Shown here: positions 9,054 to 19,273 of the stretch, piece after piece
Layout: every line of letters begins with the position of its first letter
How positions within the stretch are numbered: the first letter of the stretch is position 1
Assembly: GCA_002102555.1 (NCBI GenBank)
Contig: MCFL01000288.1
Location: 1 to 29,743, forward strand
Direction: 5' to 3'
Source of the DNA: Catenaria anguillulae PL171
Taxonomy: Eukaryota; Blastocladiomycota; Blastocladiomycetes; Blastocladiales; Catenariaceae
Length of the DNA stretch: 29,743 bases
Translations under genes and position numbers: made by a program
Notes under the pieces: generated by a model
Databases searched by the model: none
Seen by the model: the letters and a program-made list of their open reading frames with translations, nothing else
Told to the model about the DNA's origin: nothing

Positions 9054-11300
9054 ATGATCGGGCCAACAACAAGCACAAGTCAGGAACATCCACCAGCTAC
9101 TGTTCGCGAGCTTGGATCCTCCTCTTCGCCAGCGTCAGCTCGACGCAATCGCAAGACGGCGAACCTTTTTATCAATACCTCCAACAACGACGCCTATCCT
9201 CGGTACCAGCCAGCCTACAGCCAGCACTACTTTATCCGTCCAGGTTCACGTGGTCACTCGTCGTTTGCTTCGACCTCATACAACTACAGCCACGTCTCGC
9301 GTCCGAGCCGACAACGCCAACCTCACAACATCACCCTTCGTGCCTCTTCGACTATCGAGATTCCAGCCTGGCACGGCCCACAACCCACCTTGGATGGCTT
9401 CCTGATTGCGGCCTTGTACAATGACGCGGACCGCCAACTGGTCATGGCGCTGCAGACAGACATTGAAGGGTTTCTTGCAAATGACGAGTACGCAATCTTC
9501 TCCATGATTAATCACATCCATCATGGCGTCCTTACATATTGTTTCTTCAGAATGACCCGCCTCGACTTTCCGCCAATGAACTCGTACCAACGACTTTTAA
9601 TTCACCGGGTCGCGCAATACTTTGGCCTGGACCATGTCGTTCTTTCCAGCATGGACGACGGTCGTACCCGGTCCTCATCGGCGTCATCAAACATGACCGC
9701 CCCATCGACAATGCTACCAATGCCACAAGTCGCAAGCCCGACAACGACCGCAATGTCGATGGCAAGCAGTCAAGTCTCAAACCAAAAGTCTGGCAGTCGG
9801 CCCATTTGCCTCTTCAAGAGTGATCGCGCTCTGCAGTACGTCCCCGTTCGTTTGTGCGTCGAGACTCAAGAACTCAAATTGTTTGTCTCACTTGATCACC
9901 ACAGCCCCGGTATTCGCCTCGAGCTCTTGGTTCCCAACTCGGAATTCACCGATGGACCCTGCATGGTCAACCGCAGGTACTCCGACCAAGACAATCAGCT
10001 GCCATTGGCCGAGCCTTTGGCTCGCCCCCGGTTCCCATCCACTGATGAACATGGACCGATGCAACAGTTACCATTCCTGGTCCCGCCCCACGTCGATTTC
10101 CCACCCGAATTGTTGACTCAAGGCTGTCCGCCTATGCCCATGTCGTCCCCTCCGCCATACTCCTTTCCAATCGACCACGCTCCAAATGTTGGCGGGTGCC
10201 CTCAAATGTGCATTCCCATGTCGCCCAACGGACCAGGCATGCCCTCGCCGCCGCCTGGACTGCCGTCGGCTTACCATCCAGGCAGCCCGATACCCGTGCT
10301 TCTCTCTTGGAACCCCATGATGGGCCAGTGGATGCCTGTCGGTCCCTTCCAGCCCCACCATCACCCTGGTTCGGTGCAGTACCCGCCGTTCATGGTTCCA
10401 CCTCATCCTGGTTTCGGCCTCATGTCGCCCATGTCTCCAAATATGCCCTTGCCTGGCAACAATTTCATTCATCCGTGCTTGCCTCCGCCGGTTATTGAGA
10501 CTTGCAGCGTGACCGTAACCGATTCGCCAACGCCCATGCAACAACCGCAACCGCTCTCGCAAGATTCAAACACGCCTCCCGCAACTCCCGACCTGCGCCC
10601 GGAGACCAAGACAGCCCAGGAGGCACACCAAGCCGCCGAGACTTATCCTTCACCACCCATTACACCCAACATCAAGAACATTGCCCGCCGAGATCAAGCT
10701 GTGTCGACCATGGCCACGCAAGCCGAGGAACCAGCCGAGACTGTGGTGCATACCGAGACTAGTACGCAAGCGTCGCACACACACAACTGGGTGCGCAAGT
10801 TTTTCCCTGTGCCGCGCTATCAAGGAGCTGATACCCATGTCGCCAATTGTACGTATTCAATCCATCTCGAGCGCTGCACTTGACCTATTTTTCTCACTCG
10901 TATGATCATTGTTTTGAATGCAACAGCTCCTCCCCGTCCAATCCACATCCTCCACATCATTCCTCCCGAAGGCTTCCCGTCCACAGACCTGCCACACCTG
11001 TTAGCGCTCGCATCAGCGCGCCTCTCTAATTGCACGCCAATTACATTCAAGTTCCGCGGACCAAGCGGCCAACTCTGCACGCAGTTTTTGCTCCGGTTTG
11101 CCGATCCAGTCGCCGCCCTGGGCGCCCTGTCGATAACGGCCGCATGGACCGACATGCATGTGGTGCAGTGGGGCGCCAAAGTTGCGCCTGCCAAGGAGGG
11201 CGTGTTGCCACTGGCGCCCAAAGGAGCAAGAAAGCCGTCAATGTCGGCCGTGGTTGCGGCGAGTGCGATCGAGGCGCAAGGGGCTGATGGTCAAGAATGA
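9054..11300 (+). CDS. R3H-domain nucleic-acid-binding protein
   Basis: Predicted RNA or ssDNA-binding protein, about 678 aa, with proposed exons 9054-9487, 9551-9835, 9905-10848, 10927-11300. The R3H domain starts near residue 113. Removing the 63-nt in-frame intron 9488-9550 (GTACGC...TTCAG) brings the helix segment next to LDFPPMNSYQRLLIHR, which has the R-x3-H signature and the spacing typical of R3H proteins. A second in-frame intron, 9836-9904 (GTACGT...CACAG), is likely. The middle is Pro/Met/Ser-rich and probably disordered. The last about 125 residues (from HILHIIPPEGF) look like an RRM-type fold in which QFLLRFADPVAAL would be a strand and helix. R3H proteins of the R3HDM type act in mRNA control; that role is inferred here. 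The start at 9054 is the first in-frame ATG after an acceptor-like site, so the N-terminus is uncertain. Confidence 0.78.
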
Positions 11301-11670
11301 GAGATGAACTTCAGTGTTTGTTTTATTCTGTTTTTCTGTTTTCTCTACAGTTTATTGGGCGTGTTGTTGTTGTTTTCTCTGATCCCGACTCAAAAAAGCT
11401 CGAGGATTGAGCTGGCTCTCTCTGTCACGTCGGTACCGCTGTGTTGACCTGCCGTATTCCCCATTTCTCTTAAGCATCCTGTACTTTATACACATACAAC
11501 TCATATGGCCATTTTCATTGTGGAACACGATCGCATGCGTCATTCGACAACGGCACATTGGGGTGGGAATCTATACACATGATCCAGCCAAAAACATTCA
11601 CAAATCGGAAAAAGAAACAAGGACAAGATGGGACAAAACATTTGGCTACCATCTGGCAACACAAACCTGT
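11301..11670. other. Convergent 3' region
   Basis: About 370 nt between the tail-to-tail R3H and VPS9 genes. T-rich stretches just after 11300 suit a 3' untranslated region on the plus strand. I see no gene. Confidence 0.45.
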
Positions 11671-13903
11671 TTACAACAACAAATTCTCGGCCGTCACCTT
11701 TGGCTTGTCCGCCTGCTCGGCCTCTTGCTGCTGCTGCTTGATCCTCTCGGCCTCCTCCTCATCAGCCTTGCGCGCCGACGCCTCCAACGAAAACGCTTCG
11801 GTCTCGCCGCCGCCCAAATCAATCAAATCCTTTGCACCCGGCGCGGGGCTCTTTGGCGACTCGCTGCCAACGCCGGCCTTTGCTCCACCGGCCAACAAGT
11901 CGTCCACAGGCACCTTTTCCCACTGCAAGCGCTCCTCCTCGAGCGAAATGGACATGGCCATGGCCAGCTGCAGCTCATAGTCGGACATGAGCAGGCGCTC
12001 TTCAGCAGACAAGTGCGACAAGTCAACGGCTTGCATTTCGGTGGCAAGCGCCGCAACGCCTGCATCGTGAGCGTGGGCGTGCGCCGGGGTGGTGGGTGTG
12101 GGCGGAACCGACGAGTCGGGCGACACGAGTGCCTGTGTGGCTTGTGCAAACCACCGCGAAACCACTTCGATTGGTTTCTTGACGTTGGCTGCGAGCTGCT
12201 CGAGCTGCTGTGCAGAAATCAAGTCGGTGGCGCCAGGTGAGGGAGCACCATTTGCGGCCGTGCCTCCCGCGGCATTTGCCGTGGTGGTGGCGGCGGCACC
12301 GTCAATGGCAGCCAATGCACGCTCTGCACGCCGCTGCGCCTCGCCCTCCTCGATCTCGCGCATGCGCTCCTCGATCTTGGCGTCAAACTCGTCCTTTGCA
12401 ATCTCCAAACTCGTGTGATCGAGGCCTTCGATAAACGACACGGCGCCCATGAGATTGGTCAGGTAGTATCCGGCCTCGGACTGAAGCTTGGCCGGATTGC
12501 GGAACCGCTGGATGTATTGCATGTTGGAGTGCAAGTGCGGCGGGTTGGCTTGCAGCACCGTGTAGATCAAGAGCGGCAGGAAGGTGTCGGCGGTTTCGGG
12601 CGCGTTGGATTGCTTGAGCAGGCCAAAGATGAGCTTGCAAGCGTTGAGCGTGCAGATGAGCTTGTCGCGAGGCGCCTTGTAGTCGTTCATTTTGAGCAGT
12701 TCTTGTCCAGTGTGCAAAAAGCGTGCGTGAGTTGAATATAGTGAGCGTTGAACAGAGATTCGTAGATACCTTTCTGGGCCACACGCAAAAAGGGGCCGGC
12801 CAGCTCGGGGTCAATGTGAATATCGAGGTGCTTGAGCTCGATCCACTGCAAAATGGAAATCTTCTTGTACAAGACCTCGTCCTTGACGCCGTCGTCGGAC
12901 GTGGACGGTGAAAACGTGCTGGTGGCCGTACGCAAGGCAATTTTGTCAGTTGACCATCGGCTCATGGCACAATCCACGTTGTGCGCACAGCAGCAGAGTG
13001 ACGACATACTACTGATGCAGCTTGTTCATCAACAACTTTTCCATACCCTCCCTTGCATTCTCCATCTCGTCGTCGCTCGCGCCCGCAAACATTTCATTCT
13101 TGCTTAGTTGGACGCCCATGAAATCCAAAAAGTCCCGAACAATCTTGACTTGCTCATTGACGGTCCACTTGCGCTTGGTAAACTCGCGCAAAAACGACCG
13201 AAAGTACTTTGTCAGGGGCAATGCGCGGCGATCGCGCATCTGGTCGAGAAACTTTGCAAAGTCAAACGTTTGCGGGACAACAGTTGCGGCGGCGGGTGCC
13301 CCCGCCGTGGGCGATGTCCCTGCCATGGCGCGCTCCATGGGGCCGTTGGCCGACGTGGGCGACATGGGCGTTGCGGGCACAGACGACGTCGATGTCGAGG
13401 CGGATGCGGTTTGGCCCGCGCGCACGGCTTCCGTTTTGATAAAGCTGATGAGGTCCGTCAGCTTTGTGCGAACCACGTCGCGCGCCTCCGAGATGGTGCC
13501 TGAAAAGGATGCCGAATTGCGACGTTCGTCCGCCGTCAAAGTCGATGAGTGATGGTAGTCGGCCCCCGGATACCCCGAGGCCGAGCCTGCAGACGTCGGC
13601 GAGCGCGGCGGCTGTTGGGCGGCGAGTTGCGCGGCAAGCATCCGGGCCTCTTGGTCAAACTCGGCCTGCAGGAGGCTGCGTGAGTAAAAGCCGAGGTGTG
13701 TGAGTGAGTCAGTCCGTCCCAGAACGAAAAGATTATGGCGAAATGATGGCGGACCGAGCAATGACTTCGTCATCAACGGTGGCGGCGGCAGCTGCATTCG
13801 GATCAGTCGCGGTGGCGGTGACGGCGGCAGCGGCCGACGACGACGTGTCGATGGGCGTGAGCTCGCGGGCGGCTGGCTGGTCGTTTGCGGAGGTGGTGCT
13901 CAT
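11671..13903 (-). CDS. VPS9: Rabex-5/Vps9-type Rab5 guanine nucleotide exchange factor with a UIM
   Basis: Catalyses GDP/GTP exchange on Rab5-type GTPases during endosome fusion and vacuolar sorting. Exons, in transcript order: 13903-13755, 13675-13010, 12960-12770, 12701-11671; phases fit and give 678 aa. After a disordered N-terminus, a helical bundle starts at residue about 187 (FDFAKFLDQM, then TVNEQVKIVRDFLDFM), followed by the VPS9 domain (about 290-430). Diagnostic pieces are KMNDYKAPRDKLICTLN, ADTFLPLLIY with the exchange Asp near 374, LQANPP, and EAGYYLTNL with the catalytic Tyr near 414. These match Rabex-5 closely. At about 575-592 SDYELQLAMAMSISLEEE fits a ubiquitin-interacting motif (acidic, L-x2-A-x3-S). 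An acidic, Gln-rich coiled-coil-like tail follows. No N-terminal A20 zinc finger is seen. The first intron (13676-13754) and the donor of the 49-52 nt intron (to 12961) are least certain. Confidence 0.9.
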
Positions 13904-14148
13904 GGTTGCTCGTGAGTTGCTGGCAGTGTGCATTCGTAATCCGTCATTGCATTGTCACTCACTTCAATTCAAAACAAATGCCAAGAGCCAAGCATTACAG
14001 AGTCACAAAACGCCACCATCCCATCTGTCCCTTGTCACTTGTCACACACACCCATCAGTATCAGTGTGCCAACGAGTCCAACAGTGAGCAGATTATTGGT
14101 GGAGATCAAAGTAAGGGGGTATACACGATAGGCACTGAGGTGGGCATA

Positions 14149-15813
14149 TCACGACTCGTCCTCTTCCGACATCATTGCCTGGTCACTGTCATCCGAGTCA
14201 TCATCATCTCCGTCACTGTTGCTCTCCTCTTTCTCATCGTCTTCACCCGACCCTTCCGGACTGACGTGATCCTCATAACTCTCTCCCACCTCGCTCTCCG
14301 CATCGACATACACATGCTCCACCTTGACCTTCAATCCACTCAATGCCTCCAGAACCGCCCGCCGTTCTTGGCGCTTGTCCACCAACGACCCCCTTGCGAT
14401 TCCCCTCCTCCTCGCCATCCACACGGCATGCTTGCTTGCATCCGCCATGGCGGGCGCCACCAAGTGCATGACGGCCAGCTTGTACACGAGTACGTCGAGT
14501 GGATCCCGTGCATGGCTGGCCAAGTGCAGCGCAAACCACCACTCTTTGCGTGCTTGAAAAAGTGTGGCGATGCGTGATTTTGCATTGGCGGTGGAAAGGA
14601 GGTGGACGAGCTGGCGCCAGAGCGTGGGCGACTGGACCGGGTAGTCGAACTGGTCGAGTAGAGAAGCGAGAGGTGTTGAGGTAGAGGGTGACGTGGAGGA
14701 TGATGCCGAGGAGGATGAGAACAACCAGGTCGAGGCCAATGTAGGATCGTCAATAGCCAGAACTGCGACTGATTGCTCCTGCTCGGTCTGCTTCTGCAAG
14801 GCCGACGACGACGACGCCTTTCTCTTGCCATTTCGAACTTGCACCCTGCGAGTCACCCCATACACGCCCGCCAATGCCCATACATGATCTCTCCGCCGAT
14901 TCAACTCGGCCGCATCCAATGACCCGGGATCCGCGACGACGTGGGCCAGCGCATCGAGCACGCGGTGAATGACGATTGGGATTTGCCGTTGCATGCCGCT
15001 GAGCGTCAGGTACCGCAAATGGTACTCTAAGTAGGTTGGAGTGGAGGGATGGACGGCAAGCAAACGGTCAAACGCTGAGCGTGCGGACGTCAAGTACGGC
15101 CCTGCTGCCGCCGATAAGACCGGTGGCTTGGCCCTTGACCTTGAGCTTGTTCTGGAACGCTCCGTGTCGTCGTCGCCCTCGTCTTCCTCCTCATCGTCCT
15201 CCTCATCGTCTTTGGGTGACGCATGGGTTGGCATGTGCTTTTCAATCAAGGCAACACACACCATGCCCAGCACACCAACCACATGCAAATCGTCGGCATA
15301 GGGGAACTGCGAAGCAAGCGGATCCAAGTGCGTGTACGCCTGGGCCTCCTGGCCGGCGCAAACAAGTGTCAGGGCGAGCTCCACGGCGAGTTGCGGGCGG
15401 TAAACGGCAGTGGCATCGTCGTCCATGGCAAGCAGCGCCATGAGCAGGCGCACAACAGACATGTGCGTGACCCCTGCTGCTGCCGTTGCCGTTGCCGTTG
15501 CGGGTGCACCTGGTGCTGGATCGAGGACAAGCAGGCCGCGCAGGATGGCCATGCCGGCATGCCAGACGGTAAGAAAGGGCGGCGGGGAGTGTGCGCGCAG
15601 GAGCAGCGAGAGCAGGTGCAGGGCCGAGTGGAAGTCGTGGGCCAGGATGTGGGCGTGCAGAGCATCGAGGGCGGCCAGCGAGTAGGCCTGGTGCAGGGCA
15701 AAGTAGCGGAAGCGGGCGAGGAACGAGTGGTCGTGCGTGAGCGGGTGGTGGCGGTGGGCGAGCGGTGGCGACCGCGGCCGGACGGTACGTGGCAGCAGAC
15801 GTTTGCGGGGCAT
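14149..15813 (-). CDS. Helical-repeat protein, tentatively RNA polymerase I initiation factor Rrn11/TAF1A-like
   Basis: Single-exon gene of 554 aa with a clear ATG. It begins with a basic segment (MPRKRLLPRTVRPR), then amphipathic helix pairs resembling TPR, such as ALDALHAHILAHDFHSALHL and FLTVWHAGMAILRGLL. The centre has an acidic insert (KDDEEDDEEEDEGDDD), then more helices (STPTYLEYHLRYL), and the protein ends in a strongly acidic Ser/Asp tail. Rrn11 and its animal counterpart TAF1A are TPR-like subunits of the complex that places RNA polymerase I on the rDNA promoter; the helix-turn around VWHAGMAIL recalls that family. This is from memory of family features, not a search, so another TPR-like nuclear protein is possible. 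The ATG is 280 nt from the divergent gene at 16094, suggesting a shared promoter region. Confidence 0.5.
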   Translation of the reverse strand: MPRKRLLPRTVRPRSPPLAHRHHPLTHDHSFLARFRYFALHQAYSLAALDALHAHILAHDFHSALHLLSLLLRAHSPPPFLTVWHAGMAILRGLLVLDPAPGAPATATATAAAGVTHMSVVRLLMALLAMDDDATAVYRPQLAVELALTLVCAGQEAQAYTHLDPLASQFPYADDLHVVGVLGMVCVALIEKHMPTHASPKDDEEDDEEEDEGDDDTERSRTSSRSRAKPPVLSAAAGPYLTSARSAFDRLLAVHPSTPTYLEYHLRYLTLSGMQRQIPIVIHRVLDALAHVVADPGSLDAAELNRRRDHVWALAGVYGVTRRVQVRNGKRKASSSSALQKQTEQEQSVAVLAIDDPTLASTWLFSSSSASSSTSPSTSTPLASLLDQFDYPVQSPTLWRQLVHLLSTANAKSRIATLFQARKEWWFALHLASHARDPLDVLVYKLAVMHLVAPAMADASKHAVWMARRRGIARGSLVDKRQERRAVLEALSGLKVKVEHVYVDAESEVGESYEDHVSPEGSGEDDEKEESNSDGDDDDSDDSDQAMMSEEDES

Positions 15814-16093
15814 CGTTCTTGGGATACATACACTTGGTTCATTTCGTCCTCGTGGTTAAGGCAAGAGACATTTAATCCGGATGTTCGGTCTCCAGGGAAG
15901 GAAGGAGCGTGATCAAACAGTGGCGATCATATGTTGATCACCATCGCATTTATGCTCAATCAACTGAACGTGAACGCGCGAAAGCATCACAACTCGAAAA
16001 CTCGAACTGGTCCAGCCGCGGCAACATTAATCTCGATCTGAGCCGAGCGATACTGTGCGCGATTGCCGCCATTCATTCCACCAAGCCAATGCA
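15814..16093. promoter_or_regulatory. Divergent promoter region with paired TGATCA palindromes
   Basis: This 280-nt gap separates two head-to-head start codons. It contains the palindrome TGATCA at 15910-15915 and 15935-15940 with a related CGATCAT between them. Whether a factor binds them is unknown. Confidence 0.3.
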
Positions 16094-16097
16094 ATGA
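16089..16097 (+). promoter_or_regulatory. Two-codon upstream ORF overlapping the main start (ATGCAATGA)
   Basis: An ATG at 16089 opens a two-codon frame (Met-Gln-stop) whose TGA overlaps the ATG at 16094 in the classic ATGA arrangement. If the transcript starts upstream, ribosomes would finish this mini-ORF and have to reinitiate on the overlapping start, lowering or regulating expression of the large protein. The sequence is seen; the effect is inference. Confidence 0.4.
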
Positions 16098-18933
16098 ATC
16101 TGCCGCCGTCCACGTCCACTGCTTCCTCGCGACCGCGGCCACGTCCGGCGCCTCACCACGTTGACCCTGACCGTGACCTTGACCGCAACCGCGACCTCCA
16201 CACCAACCCGCTCAGCGAGGCCGATCACGCCCTTCAAGCGCCGCCATTGCCACCGCCGCCGACCTTTTCGCAAGCGCAAATGACGTCCAACCTCTTTCAC
16301 CTCATGGACACGTTCGGCCCCAACGACGACGATTTCTTCTCCACCGACCCGGACCACCTCTCCTCGTCCGACAATGACGCGCTGGACGGTGGTGACCAAC
16401 CAGGCACGCGCGGCCCAGACGTCGTGTCTGCTGCCTACCACGCTGGATCGTCGCCCGTCGATGCCTTCGACTCCAACGTCCCGCACGTCAATCTCGAAGA
16501 CAACCAGTACTTGCACCACCAGCTCGAACTGTCACGTGCCGAGCGCGAACTCAGAGAGCTTGAACAGGCCGCCTTTACAAATTTGCCAAACTTTTTACCT
16601 GGCGTGTTTCCTGGGCGTGTGGGCGCCGAACAAGTGTCACCCGAACGCCTCAAGCGGTATGGCGTGTCGGCTGCACCAAATGACGCGTCGGCAAACGACA
16701 CGGACGATGCCGGACGTGCCAATATCCATACCGTCTACGCGAGGTGGGCCGCAGCCGCAGGGATCGATGCCGACGATGAAATGGGACACGAGGGTGGCAC
16801 GAGCGAAGATCAAACGTCGCCCACACCCGCCGTGCGTTCTCGGCAGCAGCAACAGCAGGCCGTCGACGCGGCAGGCACGCATTACCACCACCGGCATACA
16901 GCATCTACCTCGTCCTTGTTTTCAACGCCCAACCAATCAACCGATTCACGCAATGCTGATCATTCCTTGTCGCCACCTGGCCGTCCGCCGCCGCCCCTTG
17001 TGGCCTCCCGCCCACTCGCGCATTCGCCCACCAACTCGGGCAACGTGAGCGACCGGGAAGAGGAGGACGGCGAGTCGTCGCCATCTTCGTCGTCCACAGT
17101 CAGAAGCACTGCGTCGGGCCGCGTATTGCTTTCGCCTGCGGCACGCGCCGCTTCGCCTCCACGCTCGGTACCAGCGCCAATGAAAAAGGCTGCGACCGCC
17201 ACCACAGCGAGCAAGCAAGTCACGCGCTTGGATTCTGCCATGATGGACCAAGATTCGTCTGGCCCAATTACAAGTCGGTCCGCCATGGAATCGGCAGCGG
17301 ACGAGCAGGCAGAGGTTGGGTTTGGTCCGCAAGTTCAGCACCATTACTTGTCTAGCATGGTTCCAACGTCCAGGGACATGAGCCCCATGCCGAGCCTGCC
17401 ACCCAATGCCTCAGGTGCGGTCGGAGCTGTGAGTGAGGCAGGTAGGGTCATGGCACTCGGGACCATCAGCCAGCAGAACGGGTACGCCTGTCGTTTTTTC
17501 TCAGATTTCCGTCCTCTGACTTGCATGTTTCTCACTTGAACGTGAGCAGAGCCGATGCTTCGCTTTCGGCGTTTGCGCACTACCTCGCCCACCACCCGCA
17601 CCTGCACCCGCTGCCTGTCCAAACGCCTCACGCGGCTCAAGCAACATCCTCTCTGTTGTTATCATCAAACCATGCGCCCCAAGAACCCATTTCTGCCAAC
17701 ACGGGATTCCACCTCAGCCCCATGGTCCTTCCGTCCGCGGCCCCGTTCATCCGGCGTCCGGAACCCGCGCCGCCCGCACCAGTGACAAAGCCCACATCCC
17801 CAATGGTGCACCGCCAACCAACTGCTGTACGGACCCGCGCCCCTGCGCCGCCTGCCAGGTCGCCACCCACACGGTCACAAAGGCAAACGTCCGGTACCGC
17901 ACGCATGCGCATGCGCGCGAGTCCGGAGCGTATTGAACCTGCGACTGCGCCGAGCAGCATCACCTACCCGTCATCCGTCACATCCCACTCGTCGTCGTCC
18001 CTGAACTCGCCCACGCCTGCTTTGCTTCCTGAGGATTCGTCTTTGACTTTGACGACTTCCATTGCCCACGCCGTCCTGGGCACGTTGACGCGCTTGCTGC
18101 CGCTCAACGATTGGTTTGCATCGGGTCCCATGGATTTGTACACGCTGTACGCACGCCTGGCTTCTCCTGCCTCTGCCAGACCTGCGGCTGCCGGATTCAT
18201 TGACCGGCTCCTCCCCCCTCCAGCCGCCGTCCTGGCCCTCCTCGTCTACTTGTCAGCCACCTGGATGTGCCTCGCTTTCCCACCGTCTCGGCTCCCGACC
18301 ACGCCGCTCGCGCTGGCGCTCCGTGGGCCACGCGTGTTTCAGGCACTTGTACTCGCTAGAATCGTGCGTGTACTCAACACGATGGTTGTTCGCCCGCTCG
18401 TGTACGTGCTGGCGTTTGCGGCCAAGGTGGCGTGTGTGGGCAGTGTGGGTGCCGTGCGTGCAACACGCGGGGCGACTGGCAACCGCAGCAAACAACATGA
18501 GGAGGATAAGTCGGCCGTGGGCGTGCTGGTTGGCTTGTGTGACTCTGTGCCGGGGCGGCACAAGCGGAGCGCCAAAGGGGCGCGCATGGCAAGCAAAGCC
18601 GAGCGTGTGCGCAAGGAGGTCACGGTGGTGGAGGCGTTGGCGGCAGTGTACCGCGCACGCCATGCGTGGGTCTCAGCACTGGTCGTGGCTGATGCAGGCC
18701 AGAAGCAGCAAATGGAGGTGCCTACGCTCCTTGTTCTTGTGGCGGAAGTCTTGGTTGTGTATTTGATTGCAGCTGCTGGGTGGCTGGACTGCGATGGTCC
18801 GAAAAAGGAAGGCGAGATCGGGAGTAGCCAAGAGGCGGCAGATGGGGAGTTGGGGACAGGAGTATGGGTTGTAGATGTCTGTGCGCTGGCGGATCGCGTC
18901 GCTGGTCATGGCCCGGCACAGTTGGAGGCCTAG
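16094..18933 (+). CDS. Large disordered protein with C-terminal membrane segments, unrecognised
   Basis: Two exons, 16094-17481 and 17550-18933, joined in phase across a 68-nt intron (donor GTACGC, acceptor AGCAG), give 923 aa. I do not recognise it. Residues 1-620 are rich in Pro, Ser, Thr, Ala, Asp and His with little predicted structure; one possible ordered segment is a helix around QYLHHQLELSRAERELRELE. The C-terminal third has hydrophobic stretches fit for membrane helices at about 686-706 (AAVLALLVYLSATWMCLAF), 743-765 and 853-875 (LLVLVAEVLVVYLIAAAGW). Between them lies a basic loop (KSKAERVRK-like, about 800-820). The layout suggests a membrane-tethered protein with a long flexible cytosolic arm. 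The long open frame and correct splice phase support a real gene. The start at 16094 is the first in-frame ATG; no earlier ATG exists in this frame downstream of the divergent promoter. Confidence 0.7.
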
Positions 18934-19273
18934 AGAACCATGGAAAAGGTGTTCGGGTGCATCGTATCCAGGAATCGTTCCAGGTGTCAAGCACTGGAGC
19001 GACAGTAAGTTCAGTTTGATAAATGCATCCAGGTTGTTGTTTTTTCGTGTCAGCCAACCTGTCCGCATCGTTCGCACGAAGCCGAACGCGTCACTCTGAT
19101 TCTCATCGCTTGCGATTCAACTTCATTTTTGTTAGACGCCGAGCACGAGAGCGCCATGGCGCAGTGGAAGCGCGCCAGGCTCATAACCTGGAGGTCCTCT
19201 GATCGAAACGGAGTGGCGCTAGCATATTCTTTTGACAAAACAGCGACGCCGGATTTTGTCGGACGGATAACGA
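18934..19273. other. Intergenic region upstream of the GPI mannosyltransferase gene
   Basis: About 340 nt between two same-strand genes. It holds the 3' end of the preceding gene and the promoter of the next. I see no gene or clear TATA box. Confidence 0.4.

Noticed and set aside
15223-15912. Long plus-strand frame over the Rrn11/TAF1A-like gene
   Set aside because: It is antisense to a better supported single-exon gene and has a repetitive, Gly/Arg-rich composition typical of a shadow frame.
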